A stretch of 47,077 nt of DNA. Origin: an uncultured Peptostreptococcaceae bacterium (lineage in GTDB: Bacteria > Bacillota > Clostridia > Tissierellales > Peptoniphilaceae). The position numbers and the translations under genes are program-made. The stretch lies in assembly GCA_947283485.1 (NCBI GenBank), contig CAMYOU010000009.1, positions 1 to 47,077 of the forward strand, given 5' to 3'. The notes beneath the pieces were generated by a model. It had not been told where the DNA came from. It did no database searches and saw nothing but the letters and a program-made list of their open reading frames with translations. Position 1 is the stretch's first letter, and each line of letters begins with the position of its first letter. Below are positions 23,740-32,865 of the stretch, piece by piece.

Positions 23740-24870
23740 TTATTGAACCACGCGCAGTGCCGCGACGAACTCTCTCGAGTACGCGTCCGACATATTGCCG
23801 TAGACGACGCCGACGCCGTAGGTCGACGCATGGATGTATTGACCGCCGCCGATGTAGAAAGCAACGTGTCCGGGATAATAGAGGATGTCTCCTGCGCGAA
23901 GGTCGTCCATGCTCACTCTGGTGAGGGCATTGTACTGTGCTTCACTGTTGCGCGGGAGTTGAATCCCCATGACTTCGCGATAGAGATACGCGACAAAACC
24001 GCTGCAGTCAAACGCATTGGGGCCGCTCGCCGCGAATTGATACGGACATCCGACTTTGCTCTTCGCAAGGGCAACCATGCCCGAGATGCCGCTCGATTGT
24101 TCCGGGGTGAGTGCTTCTTCGGTCTTCTCGACCGGTTTGTCCGAGAGATAGTTGCGGTGCACGTATGCGCGTTCTCCATTGTACGAGAATGCGACCCAAT
24201 CGCCCTCGAGTGTGCCTTCGACCGCCGTGCCGACGGGTAGAACCGCGAGCGTATCGCTGTCGACCGACGCGAGTTTGCGAACGCGAAGCGCATCCGTCGT
24301 CCAGCCTTTGAACGAAACTTGCGTGTCGGCTTTGGCTTTCTCCTCTTTCTCGGCGGGTTCAACAGAAGCCCTGACATATTGCGAATCCGTCTGTGCATCC
24401 GAAGATTTCACATATTGCATGGTGACGTATCCGAGTGTTCCGTTGTAGAGGATCTCGAGCCAGTCACCGCGAACGACGCCGCGGATCTCGCTCGGAGAAA
24501 TGAGACCGATCTTCTTCGACTCGACGCTCGGAAGTGCGCGGACGTTCAAAGTCTCGGTAATTGCATAGATCCCGGATTTTTGCTTCGCGGGTTTCTTCGC
24601 TTCCCCCGTCTCGATCGAACGAAGATAGTCTTTCGAAACATACGCGGTCTTTCCTCCGCTCGTAAACTTGAGCCAGCCGCCTTCGATCTCGCCATCGACT
24701 TTGGAGCCTGCGGGCAAGACGCCGAGAATCTGTGAATTCGTCGTCGCTCCCGCGCGAATGTTGAGAGCGTCCGTCGTCGTAAAAGATGCCGCGAGACCTA
24801 CGCCGAACGAGCCGGCATAGAGCATCGCGCCCGTAAGGACGCCTGTCAAAATGCGTTTCGTATTCTTCAA
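23740..24870 (-). CDS. SH3b-NlpC/P60 cell-wall peptidase
   Basis: A 376-residue exported peptidoglycan hydrolase. A signal peptide (about 1-28, cut near LAA-S) is followed by three SH3b domains (about 29-88, 99-156 and 183-243), each with an LNVRA/LRVRK-type strand and a GYV/AYV end, and by a C-terminal NlpC/P60 domain (260-376). The catalytic residues are Cys289 in FDCSGF, His335 in PGHVAFYIG and His347 in YIHAS. The enzyme would cut gamma-D-glutamyl-diamino acid bonds in the stem peptide. The start is a TTG at 24870, with GGAGG eight bases upstream; no ATG fits. It has its own promoter and terminator. Confidence 0.93.
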   Translation of the reverse strand: MKNTKRILTGVLTGAMLYAGSFGVGLAASFTTTDALNIRAGATTNSQILGVLPAGSKVDGEIEGGWLKFTSGGKTAYVSKDYLRSIETGEAKKPAKQKSGIYAITETLNVRALPSVESKKIGLISPSEIRGVVRGDWLEILYNGTLGYVTMQYVKSSDAQTDSQYVRASVEPAEKEEKAKADTQVSFKGWTTDALRVRKLASVDSDTLAVLPVGTAVEGTLEGDWVAFSYNGERAYVHRNYLSDKPVEKTEEALTPEQSSGISGMVALAKSKVGCPYQFAASGPNAFDCSGFVAYLYREVMGIQLPRNSEAQYNALTRVSMDDLRAGDILYYPGHVAFYIGGGQYIHASTYGVGVVYGNMSDAYSREFVAALRVVQ

Positions 24871-24906
24871 TGGAAAAACCTCCCTGTGGTTCTGTAAGCT
24901 AGATAT

Positions 24907-24935
24907 AGTTTACAAAAAGACTACAGAGATGTCAA
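24907..24935 (-). promoter_or_regulatory. Promoter of the NlpC/P60 gene
   Basis: Minus-strand TTGACA (24930-24935), 17-base spacer, TAAACT (24907-24912). Confidence 0.6.
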
Positions 24936-25083
24936 GTCTTCTGTCATGATTTCGTAAACAATACATGGAAAATCGCAGAAACATGCGGTTTTTGTATGTC
25001 CTCCGAGAGCGAATCGGCACACACTTTTTGTTTCTTTTTGTAACGTTCTGTTTCTCGTTTGCTTTTCTCGTCGCGTTCGCAAA

Positions 25084-25108
25084 GAAAAACGCCCCGGTTC
25101 GAGGGCGT
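25084..25108 (-). terminator. Intrinsic terminator of the 397-residue lipoprotein gene
   Basis: Minus-strand ACGCCC, loop, GGGCGT followed by TTTT. Confidence 0.75.
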
Positions 25109-25119
25109 TCTCTTGATTT

Positions 25120-26313
25120 CTAAAGTTGGGGTTTGGTGTATTCGATCCGGACGAGCCCGTCGCCCACGACATGCGGTGCGGTGTAGTCGGCATCGTCGGA
25201 TGTATGGACGATGCGCGACGTCGCGGGGAGTTTCACCTCGAGCGTCGTGTCATAGAGGTCACCGAGGAGCGAAAGCCCGTAGAGATTTCTCCGCGCTTTC
25301 GGTCCCACGCAGGGGAAATTGTACGACGCCGGCACGCGTCCGCGGATCTCCACTTCCTTCTCTTCCGCGCCGAGATCCAAGGGCACGACAGCGACAAAGA
25401 GCCTCCGTTCGTGCATCGCCACGCCGAAGACGTCTTCGATCGACGGTTCGCCGTCGCTTGCGAACCATTTTGCCGTTGCGGCGCGGATGGCAAGCGTGCG
25501 CATCTCGTCGTCGAGTTTGAGTTTTCGCATCTCGGCATACGCATCCCAAAACGCGCCCATCTCCTCGGTCACGGTCGTCTCACCGCGTGTAAAGTTGATC
25601 TTTGCGGTGATTTTTTTCTCTATATCGTCATCCGTACGTTTCGTAATCTCGACGGATACGGGATCTGGGACTTCGTCCTTGGAGAGTACCGCCGCGCGCG
25701 TAAGGCCGCGATTCTTCGTCCAGGTAAACACCGCGCGCTTGTCCTCGATGCCGTACGCATTGGCGCCGATCTCGGCAAGCCCCCCACGGTCAAAAGTGAG
25801 CGTGACCCGCGCGTACTCGGGCACCTTAGAGAGATCGAGTTCGAGCGTGTGCAGTCGGGCATCCTGTGCCGTTCGCGTGCGGATGGTCTCGTAGAGATCT
25901 TTGCGTGCGAGAAAATCCATGAGTTCTTCGATGGTCGGTTCCCAAGATGTCCCAATCACGTCCGGCTCCGCATTCGTGAAGCGTTCCGCCGGGACTTCTT
26001 TCCCGTCCACGAAGACACTCCGCGTCGCGTCTTCCTCGAGCGTTCCGAAATACGGGACGAGAAGTTCGCCTTGTCCTTTCGCCGTAATGCGCTCCGTAAG
26101 TTCCGCAGTGTCCGCACGCTCCTCCGCGACCGAGATCGTGATCGCACGATGCGAGATCGCGAGTTCCCCCGTCGCAATCGGTGCCGCGATCGGTCCCGTC
26201 TCATGCATCCAGTCGTGTTCTCCGAGTACGCGCTCGTTCTCCGTCCGCACACATGCGCCGACAAGCGCCACCACGAGCAAAACGAGCGCAACGACCGTCC
26301 ATTTTCTTTTCAT
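25120..26313 (-). CDS. Predicted lipoprotein of unknown family
   Basis: A 397-residue protein with a lipoprotein signal: KRKW, a hydrophobic core and the lipobox VGAC (Cys21). The rest is soluble, mixed alpha/beta by composition, with many Thr/Glu-rich strands (AITISVAEERADTAELTERI and DPVSVEITKRTDDDIEKKI) that suggest repeated beta-sandwich modules. Only two cysteines are present past the lipobox region or within it. GGAGGCGAGAAG before the ATG gives the start. It stands alone between two terminators. I do not recognise the family and see no catalytic motif. Confidence 0.8.
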   Translation of the reverse strand: MKRKWTVVALVLLVVALVGACVRTENERVLGEHDWMHETGPIAAPIATGELAISHRAITISVAEERADTAELTERITAKGQGELLVPYFGTLEEDATRSVFVDGKEVPAERFTNAEPDVIGTSWEPTIEELMDFLARKDLYETIRTRTAQDARLHTLELDLSKVPEYARVTLTFDRGGLAEIGANAYGIEDKRAVFTWTKNRGLTRAAVLSKDEVPDPVSVEITKRTDDDIEKKITAKINFTRGETTVTEEMGAFWDAYAEMRKLKLDDEMRTLAIRAATAKWFASDGEPSIEDVFGVAMHERRLFVAVVPLDLGAEEKEVEIRGRVPASYNFPCVGPKARRNLYGLSLLGDLYDTTLEVKLPATSRIVHTSDDADYTAPHVVGDGLVRIEYTKPQL

Positions 26314-26426
26314 CTTCTCGCCTCCTTTTCATCAGTATACCATGACAAAGTGAGCCGCTCCACCAAAAAAACTAGAACACGCCCGCCACGTCAACTTGGC
26401 TTATGCCGAATAAGATGCGCACGCAA

Positions 26427-26452
26427 CAAAAAAAGCGGGATTGCTCCCGCTT
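26427..26452 (-). terminator. Intrinsic terminator of the FMN reductase gene
   Basis: Minus-strand AAGCGGGA, loop GCAA, TCCCGCTT followed by T-run; perfect stem. Confidence 0.9.
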
Positions 26453-26466
26453 GATACGCGCCGACG

Positions 26467-27009
26467 CTAGGCGATTTCTTTCTCGGCATGGGCGCAGAAC
26501 GCACGCACGGCTTTTTCCAAAAAGGCTTTCGTCTTCTCGTTGAGTTCGCCGTTTTCGAAGAGCGTGTCGACTTTCGAGAGATAGACCTCGGGTTGTTGCA
26601 TTGGGCGCATGTCGAGATTCACAAACGATTGTCTCAGTGCGAGATTGCCCGAGATGCCGCCCATCGAGCCGATGGATGCGCTCATGACGGCGACGGGTTT
26701 CCCGCCCCAAAGATTGCCGTCCGGTGCGACGGACGCGATGTCGATCACATTCTTCACCGCAGCGGAAAACGAGCGATTGTATTCCGGCGTGAAGAAAATG
26801 AACGCGTCGTGCGTCCGGATATCCTTGCGCACGCGTTTGTATACGTCGAGCTCGTGCTCGCCGTCGCAATCGGCGTTATAGAGCGGGAGATCCGCAATCT
26901 CGATGAAATCGACCGTCATCTCCGCGGGAAAGAGGGTCTTCACGACCTCGGCGATCTTCTTATTCCAAGAGTCTTTTCTGAGTGATCCTACGATCAGTCC
27001 AATCTTCAT
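26467..27009 (-). CDS. NADPH-dependent FMN reductase family protein
   Basis: A 180-residue flavodoxin-fold protein of the FMN_red / YieF-ChrR-AzoR1 type. GSLRKDSWNKK (about 8-18) is the FMN-phosphate loop, FFTPEYNRSFSAAVKNVID is the PEYN...K-ID family block, and KPVAVMSASIGSMGG follows. Such enzymes reduce quinones, azo dyes, chromate or flavins. AGGAGG seven bases before the ATG at 27009 fixes the start; an upstream in-frame extension lacks a ribosome site. The physiological substrate is unknown. A 13-base palindrome upstream (27160-27172) may be an operator. Confidence 0.9.
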   Translation of the reverse strand: MKIGLIVGSLRKDSWNKKIAEVVKTLFPAEMTVDFIEIADLPLYNADCDGEHELDVYKRVRKDIRTHDAFIFFTPEYNRSFSAAVKNVIDIASVAPDGNLWGGKPVAVMSASIGSMGGISGNLALRQSFVNLDMRPMQQPEVYLSKVDTLFENGELNEKTKAFLEKAVRAFCAHAEKEIA

Positions 27010-27318
27010 ATGCTTTCCTCCTAGGTTTTGTTCCCGGGAATGTTTCTCGTGTTCCCATCTCAGTTTCGATGCGTATGCTTGCACAAACGGGTCACGACCT
27101 TATGTGCACGGGCATACGGAAGATGTTCATAGCCGATCGATCTCTTTGAAATCTTCCGTTATCATAATGATACCCTTTTTGTGCACATGCGACGCACGCA
27201 ATCTCCGCACACTTTCCACGGATTTAACTTCTTTTTAACGCAAAGCCTTTCACAATCTTACATCCTTTCGCTATACTGAGGGTGAAAACGAAAAAGATTC
27301 TGAAATCAGAGGTGAATT
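27010..27318. promoter_or_regulatory. Divergent control region between FMN reductase and ppx operon
   Basis: The gap contains a perfect palindrome TATCATAATGATA (27160-27172), and on the right the ppx-ppk promoter: TTCACA (27249-27254), 17 bases, TATACT (27272-27277). Around it are TTAACT (27224), TTAACG (27235), TTCACA (27249) and TTACAT (27258), which resemble the repeated TTNACA hexamers of Gram-positive PhoP boxes. Nothing else stands out. Confidence 0.5.
27249..27277 (+). promoter_or_regulatory. Promoter of the ppx-ppk operon
   Basis: TTCACA, 17-base spacer, TATACT; about 40 bases before the first start codon. Confidence 0.65.
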
Positions 27319-27516
27319 ATGACACAAAGAACACTTGTCATCCGTGAGACGGGAAAGCCCGCCCCCGGTGAAATACAGTGGACAACCGAGCAGATAATCG
27401 CATCCGGATGGCAACTCGTCGCATCCGAACGCATTCATGCGCAAGAGATGAATCTCGTCTTCCGCAAGGACGCAGCGGACGAAGAACCCTTTCTTCCCCT
27501 ACAACCCGATCTATGA
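27319..27516 (+). CDS. Small cytosolic protein coupled to ppx
   Basis: A 65-residue protein with AGAGGTG seven bases before the ATG. Its stop codon overlaps the ppx start as ATGA (27513-27516), and the operon promoter lies directly upstream, so it is very probably a real gene. The stretch WTTEQIIASGWQLVASERI (about 21-39) recalls small DUF4177-type proteins (a 'GW-L' turn between strands), but the match is weak. No signal, membrane segment or catalytic motif is seen. It may modulate the polyphosphate enzymes; this is inference from coupling alone. Confidence 0.75.
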   Translation: MTQRTLVIRETGKPAPGEIQWTTEQIIASGWQLVASERIHAQEMNLVFRKDAADEEPFLPLQPDL

Positions 27517-28436
27517 AAATCGGCATCATCGATATCGGTTCCAACTCGATACGTCTCACAGTTTATGAAACGCGTTTTGACGAATTTCGCATTCTCTTCA
27601 AAGAAAAAATCATGGCCGGCTTGGCGTCCTACGTCGAAAAAGGTGCGCTCTCGGAAGAGGGCATCGATGCGGCATGCTCCGCCATTCTTGAATTCCGCGG
27701 CATTTTGGATGCGCTGAGGATCACGCATTTCAAAGTCTTTGCCACCGCGTCCTTGCGAAATATTAAAAATACCGAAGAAGCCCTCGCGCGGATCCTCGAG
27801 GAGACGGGCTCGGCCGTCGAAGTCTTAAGCGGCGAAGAAGAAGCCTATCTCGGCTATTTCGGCGTGATGGAAGAACTCGATCTCAAAAACGGCGTCATCG
27901 TCGACATCGGCGGCGCGAGCACTGAGCTCGTCCCCTTTGCAAAGCGAAATCCGGACGACTGTACGAGTTTTCCCGTCGGATCGCTTTCGCTCTACAAACG
28001 ATGCGTGAAGAAAATTTTGCCGAGCGATTCCGTGCTCAAGGACATGCTAAGCGTCGTGGAGGCGGCCTTTGACACCGCGCCACTTCCCGAGACATCCAAG
28101 AAGACCATCGTCGGCATCGGCGGTACGGCGCGTGCGGCAGTCAAACTCGCCAATCGCTATTACAAGAGATCTCCGGACGAGCGGACGATGACGCGCGACG
28201 ACTTGGAGGCGCTCTTTTCATTTCTCACGAGTGGCAAAAAGACGGCGATCGATTTTTTGCTACGCTATGAAGCGGATCGTATTCATACGATGATACCCGG
28301 CCTCGTGATTTTGCGCCACGTCTTCGATCGATACGGCGCAAAACTCATGGTGGCCGGCACGTATGGCGTGCGGGAGGGATATCTATGCCGCAACATCCTA
28401 CACAAGAATATGGATACACACAAAACCGAGAATTAA
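27513..28436 (+). CDS. ppx: Ppx/GppA-family exopolyphosphatase
   Basis: A 307-residue protein with the ASKHA fold of the Ppx/GppA family, which hydrolyses polyphosphate ends or pppGpp. Motifs are IDIGSNSIRLTVYE (about 5-18, P-loop 1), VDIGGASTELV (about 130-140, with the Glu), and GIGGTARA (about 200). It contains only the catalytic half; the C-terminal HD-like domain of E. coli Ppx is absent, as in short Gram-positive members. The start at 27513 overlaps the stop of the small gene upstream, which serves as coupling. The end overlaps the ppk start by 52 bases, an unusually long overlap. Confidence 0.92.
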   Translation: MKIGIIDIGSNSIRLTVYETRFDEFRILFKEKIMAGLASYVEKGALSEEGIDAACSAILEFRGILDALRITHFKVFATASLRNIKNTEEALARILEETGSAVEVLSGEEEAYLGYFGVMEELDLKNGVIVDIGGASTELVPFAKRNPDDCTSFPVGSLSLYKRCVKKILPSDSVLKDMLSVVEAAFDTAPLPETSKKTIVGIGGTARAAVKLANRYYKRSPDERTMTRDDLEALFSFLTSGKKTAIDFLLRYEADRIHTMIPGLVILRHVFDRYGAKLMVAGTYGVREGYLCRNILHKNMDTHKTEN

Positions 28437-30520
28437 GTTGGCTCCGGTTTAACGAGCGCGTCCTCGAAGAAGCCGCCGACCCGAGTCTCCCCGCCCTCGA
28501 GCGGCTCAAATTCATCTCGATTTTTTGCTCCAATCTCGATGAATTTTTTATGGTACGCGTCGGCAGTCTCTTCGATCTCAATCACATGACGCCGAACGAT
28601 GTCGACAACAAGACGGGTTGGACGCCGGCGGAGCAACTCGAGCACGTCTATCGCGCCGTCCCCGCACTCGTCGCGAAGAAAAAAGAGATCTATCGCGCGG
28701 TCATGGAGGAGCTTGCGACCTCCGGCATTGAGGATGTCCCGATGGGCGCACTCACTTCGAGCGAAGAAAAATTTGTGAATCGATTTTTCCAAGCGCAGAT
28801 GCTCCCCATCCTGTCACCGATCCTCATCGGCCCCAATCACCCCCTGCCGCATCTCGTCAACAAGAATCTCTACGTCACGGCGCTCCTCGAGGATAAAAAA
28901 GGCCGCAAAGCGCTCGGCATCGTGCCGCTCCCCGAGTCCGTGCCGCAACTTCTCATGCTCCCCGACGGCAAACGCTACGTGCGCACGGAGAATCTGCTCC
29001 TCTCGCTCGTGCCGCGATTTTTTGACGCATACCGCGTGAAGGAAAGTCTCATCCTCGCCGTCACGCGCAATGCGGATCTGAGTTTTGACGATGAAAAATT
29101 CGAAGACAACGAAAAAGACTTCAAGACGCATATGAAGAAGCTCCTCAAGAAACGCGATCAGCTCGCGATCGTGCGCGCCGAACTGAGTGCCGCGCCTTCC
29201 ACGGATTTTTGCGAGCATCTCACGGAACTCATCAGCGTCACGAAGGAACAGTTCTTCGTCGATCCGTGTCCGCTCGACATGCACTATGTGTTCCGTCTCT
29301 GCGATTTGCTCCCGAAGGAATCGAGAGACAAACTCACCTACGCCGCGCATACGCCGCGTTGGCCCGAAGACCTCAAGCGCGACGAGCCCATGATCGGACA
29401 AATCCAAGCCCGCGATCGACTGCTCTTTTATCCCTATGATTCGGTCGATCCGTTTCTCAAACTCCTCGGTGAGGCGGCGGAACATCCCGATGTCGTCTCC
29501 ATCAAAGTGACCATCTATCGACTCGCCTCTTCTTCGAAGATCGCGCAGACGCTCTGTCGGGCCGCGGAAAACGGCAAAGAAGTGCTCGTCCTCATGGAAT
29601 TGCGCGCACGTTTTGACGAGGCGAACAATCTCAACTGGTCGAGCATGCTCGAAGAAGCCGGCTGTCAGGTCATCTACGGTGCGGAAGGCTTCAAATGCCA
29701 TTCCAAGCTCTGCCTCATCACGATGAAGAATCACCGTTCGGTGAAACATATCACGCAAGTCGGCACCGGCAATTACAACGAAAAAACCAATGCCATGTAC
29801 ACGGACCTGTGTCTCATGACCTCCGACGAAACCGTCGGCAACGACGCGGTCACCTTTTTTCACAATATGCTCGTCAACAAACTCGACGGCACATACGAAA
29901 AACTCGCCGTGTCCCCCTTCGGCATCAAAAAGCTCCTCCTCGACGGCATCGAACGCGAAGCCGCGCGCGGGGAGGACGGATATATCTGCATCAAAGCCAA
30001 TTCCGTCACGGAGCGCGATGTCATCGACAAACTCATGGAAGCCTCACAAAAGGGTGTCACGATTGATCTGATCATTCGCGGCATCAATGCCATTCTTCCC
30101 GGAATTCAAGGCTACACCGATTCCATTCGCGTGACGAGCGTCGTCGGACGTTTTCTCGAACACAGCCGCGTCTACCAATTCGGCAAAGGCGATGCCGCCA
30201 AATTCTATATTTCTTCCGCCGATCTCATGACGCGCAATCTCATGCGCCGCGTAGAAATCGCGTGCCCCGTCGAGGACCCCGCCCTGTGCGACAAACTCTC
30301 GTGGATGCTCACGTCAATGCTCCACGATACCGCCAAAGCGTCGACGATGCTGCCCGACGGCAGCTACGCGCGCAAACACGGAACCATGCCCTTCGACGTG
30401 CAGGATTATTTCCTGCACACCTCGGCGCACACGCCCGAGGAAGGAGAGCGTGCGCACGGATTCAGAGCATTTTGGGAACATCTCTTCGCGAAATGCTTCG
30501 CGCCGTTTCGGAAATCATGA
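28385..30520 (+). CDS. ppk: Polyphosphate kinase 1
   Basis: A 711-residue PPK1 that makes polyphosphate from ATP reversibly. The four-domain family layout is present: the N-terminal helical domain (NRELSWLRFNERVLEEA), the head domain, and two PLD-like catalytic domains. The phosphorylated His is His439 in FKCHSKLCL, and the second catalytic His is His593 in LEHSRVY. AGGGATATCT before the ATG at 28385 marks the start within the end of ppx. With ppx next to it, the operon balances polyphosphate synthesis and breakdown, possibly under phosphate control. Confidence 0.96.
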   Translation: MPQHPTQEYGYTQNRELSWLRFNERVLEEAADPSLPALERLKFISIFCSNLDEFFMVRVGSLFDLNHMTPNDVDNKTGWTPAEQLEHVYRAVPALVAKKKEIYRAVMEELATSGIEDVPMGALTSSEEKFVNRFFQAQMLPILSPILIGPNHPLPHLVNKNLYVTALLEDKKGRKALGIVPLPESVPQLLMLPDGKRYVRTENLLLSLVPRFFDAYRVKESLILAVTRNADLSFDDEKFEDNEKDFKTHMKKLLKKRDQLAIVRAELSAAPSTDFCEHLTELISVTKEQFFVDPCPLDMHYVFRLCDLLPKESRDKLTYAAHTPRWPEDLKRDEPMIGQIQARDRLLFYPYDSVDPFLKLLGEAAEHPDVVSIKVTIYRLASSSKIAQTLCRAAENGKEVLVLMELRARFDEANNLNWSSMLEEAGCQVIYGAEGFKCHSKLCLITMKNHRSVKHITQVGTGNYNEKTNAMYTDLCLMTSDETVGNDAVTFFHNMLVNKLDGTYEKLAVSPFGIKKLLLDGIEREAARGEDGYICIKANSVTERDVIDKLMEASQKGVTIDLIIRGINAILPGIQGYTDSIRVTSVVGRFLEHSRVYQFGKGDAAKFYISSADLMTRNLMRRVEIACPVEDPALCDKLSWMLTSMLHDTAKASTMLPDGSYARKHGTMPFDVQDYFLHTSAHTPEEGERAHGFRAFWEHLFAKCFAPFRKS

Positions 30521-30522
30521 CA

Positions 30523-30545
30523 ACCCGGGCAATTCGCCCTTTTTC
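30523..30545 (+). terminator. Intrinsic terminator of ppk (proximal)
   Basis: GGGC, loop AATTC, GCCC followed by TTTTT, four bases after the ppk stop. Confidence 0.6.
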
Positions 30546-30573
30546 ATAACACATCTACCTTTCATTCTGTAAA

Positions 30574-30605
30574 AGGGCGAGCGGCCTCTCCGTCTCGCCT
30601 TTTTG
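30574..30605 (+). terminator. Intrinsic terminator of ppk (distal)
   Basis: GGCGAG, loop CGGCCTCTCCGT, CTCGCC followed by TTTTT, in tandem with the proximal hairpin. Confidence 0.65.
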
Positions 30606-30686
30606 CGTGCGGCGATTCGCGTCCGAGTCTTTGTCATGAGATAGATTCGCAAATCAAACTCGCGTCCCAATCAAACTCACGTCCCA

Positions 30687-30714
30687 AGAAAAAACCGCAG
30701 GCTTCCCTGCGGTT
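30687..30714 (-). terminator. Intrinsic terminator of the enoate-reductase-like gene
   Basis: Minus-strand AACCGCAGG, loop GAAG, CCTGCGGTT followed by TTTT; perfect 9-bp stem. Confidence 0.9.
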
Positions 30715-30739
30715 TTCGTTTCTTTGTGATTCGAACTCT

Positions 30740-32791
30740 CTAAATTTTCATCGCGGCTTCGTACGCGCTCCAGACAACGGTGCGCACATTCCCGACCGCG
30801 TCGCAGTCGCCGATTTTCTCGACATTGCCGCCTCCAATAATCGGGTTCGGCACATAGCCTGCGGACGAAATCACCGTGTCGCAAGGAATCTCCATGCGTT
30901 TGCCATCTTTGTCCTCGCAGAGAACGGCATCGTCCCGCACCTCGACAAGTTTCGTCTCGAGATAGACGGGCACGTTCTTCCACGCGAAATATTCTCTTAG
31001 ATACGAACTGTTCGCGAGGCAGACGCCCTTCTGCGCGATGAGATCGTTCTTCATCTCGACGATCGTGACGTCTTTGCCTTGCAGCACGAGTTCGTACGCG
31101 ACTTCCGCGCCCGTAAGTCCGCCGCCGATGACGACGACGCGCTCGCCCACGGGTACACCGTTTAGAAACTCGCATGCCTCGATCATCTTGTCATAGCCCG
31201 GCACCGAGAAGAGCCTGCGCGGTCTTGCCCCGGTCGCCATGATGACGGGATCGTCTCCGAAACTTGCCAGATCTTCGACCGTTTCGCCGTAATGCACCTC
31301 AATTCCCATGCGTTCGATTTCACGGCGGAACCATGCGAGATAGTCCCTGAGTTTCCCTTTGTAGCTCTCGGAGGATGCGGGGATGAACGTGCCGCCGAGC
31401 CTGTCGGACTTCTCGTAGATGATGGGTGTATGTCCGCGCAGAGCGAGGACGCGTGCGGCTTCCATGCCCGCGAGACCCCCGCCGACGACGTGAACGGTCT
31501 TGGGATTCGTCGTTTTCTTGATATAGTGTTTCTCCCATTGCATCATCTCCGCATTGACGGCGCAACGTGCGAGATGGAGCGAATCGTAGAGATCCTGATC
31601 GTTGGGCACGCCTTTGTAATGTGCCATATTGAAGCAACCGTTGTGACAGAGAATACACGGCCTGATCTCGTCTTCCCGCTTCTCGATCACTTTTGTAAAC
31701 CACGCCGGATCTGCGAGGAAATTCCGCGCAAAGCCCGCCGCGTCGATTCTCCCGGCTTCGATCGACTCCGCCGCCGCGTCGACCGTGAGTCTCCCCGCCG
31801 CCACGACCGGAATGTCGACACAAGTCTTGATATATTCGACATCGGAGAGATTGCAGTTCTCCGGCATATAGATCGGCGGATGTGCCCAGTACCACGCATC
31901 GTAGGTGCCGTTGTCGCAGTTGAGCATGTCGTAGCCGGCTTCCTCGAGAATCTTTGCCGCCAAAGCGGATTCCTCGCGATCGCGCCCGACTTCGACAAAA
32001 TCCTCGCCCGGGAGCGCGCCTTCGCGGAATCCCTTCGTCTTCGACGTGACGGAATAGCGCACCGAGACGGGGAAATCCGCGCCGCAAGCGTTCTTGATCG
32101 CCTTGACGATCTCCGTCGCAAAACGCAGACGGTTCTCGAGACTTCCACCGTAGTCGTCCGTGCGCTTGTTCGTGTACTTCAGCGCAAACTGATCGAGAAG
32201 ATAGCCCTCGTGCACCGCATGCACCTCGACCCCGTCCACGCCCGCCGCCTTAAGAAGTTTTGCCGTGCGTGCAAACCCGTCGATCATCGCCTCGATCTCT
32301 TCGACCGTCATCGGTCTCGACGGCACTTTGTCCGACCAGCGATTGGGAAGATCGCTCGCCGACGCCGTGATGCGATCGAGATTCATAAAGGGTTTCGATA
32401 AGAATTTGAGAACCGGATTCGTATAGAGTTTTTCCATGAGCGGCGAAATCGTAAACGAACGTCCGAAGCCCGCCGTGAGCTGGACGAAGAGTTTTGCCCC
32501 CGTCTTGTGGAGTTTCGGCATCCATGCCGCGAGATCGTCGAACATCCGCTCATTCTCATAGAGCCATTTCCCGAACATGGGATTTAAGACCGGCTGACAA
32601 CCGGGCAGTACGAGTCCCGCGTTGTTCTTCGCGACCTCCATGAGAAAACGCGCACCCTCTTTGTCAAAATGATGCTTCTCCATCCAGCCGAAGAGATTCG
32701 TCCCGCCCATCGACGTGAGGACGATCCGGTTCTTCACCTCGACCTTGCCGATTTTCCACGGCTTCAATAGTGGTTCTACCGATGTTTTCAT
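30740..32791 (-). CDS. Old-yellow-enzyme/FadH-type NADH:flavin oxidoreductase
   Basis: A 683-residue iron-sulfur flavoenzyme of the 2,4-dienoyl-CoA reductase / 2-enoate reductase / trimethylamine dehydrogenase family. The N-terminal FMN TIM barrel (about 1-370) carries VEVHAVHEGYLLDQF (about 188-202) and RTDDYGGSLENR (about 210-221). The [4Fe-4S] cysteines are Cys379, 382, 386 and 410 (CILCHNGC ... ARC). Two Rossmann motifs follow, VVGGGLAGMEAA (FAD) and VVIGGGLTGAEVA (NADH). AAGGAAG before the ATG at 32791 fixes the start. It probably reduces an alpha,beta-unsaturated acid or enoyl-CoA with NADH. The exact substrate is not predictable. Confidence 0.92.
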   Translation of the reverse strand: MKTSVEPLLKPWKIGKVEVKNRIVLTSMGGTNLFGWMEKHHFDKEGARFLMEVAKNNAGLVLPGCQPVLNPMFGKWLYENERMFDDLAAWMPKLHKTGAKLFVQLTAGFGRSFTISPLMEKLYTNPVLKFLSKPFMNLDRITASASDLPNRWSDKVPSRPMTVEEIEAMIDGFARTAKLLKAAGVDGVEVHAVHEGYLLDQFALKYTNKRTDDYGGSLENRLRFATEIVKAIKNACGADFPVSVRYSVTSKTKGFREGALPGEDFVEVGRDREESALAAKILEEAGYDMLNCDNGTYDAWYWAHPPIYMPENCNLSDVEYIKTCVDIPVVAAGRLTVDAAAESIEAGRIDAAGFARNFLADPAWFTKVIEKREDEIRPCILCHNGCFNMAHYKGVPNDQDLYDSLHLARCAVNAEMMQWEKHYIKKTTNPKTVHVVGGGLAGMEAARVLALRGHTPIIYEKSDRLGGTFIPASSESYKGKLRDYLAWFRREIERMGIEVHYGETVEDLASFGDDPVIMATGARPRRLFSVPGYDKMIEACEFLNGVPVGERVVVIGGGLTGAEVAYELVLQGKDVTIVEMKNDLIAQKGVCLANSSYLREYFAWKNVPVYLETKLVEVRDDAVLCEDKDGKRMEIPCDTVISSAGYVPNPIIGGGNVEKIGDCDAVGNVRTVVWSAYEAAMKI

Positions 32792-32865
32792 ATGACGCTT
32801 CCTTTCTTTCGGCTTTGCGCATGACTCGCACGCGAACACACGCACCAAGCCTCCCTCTTTTGCCA

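Noticed and set aside
27160..27172. Fur or PerR box
   Set aside because: The half-sites (ATCAT ... ATGAT) have the opposite polarity to the TGATAAT/ATTATCA Fur consensus and do not match TTATAAT PerR halves.
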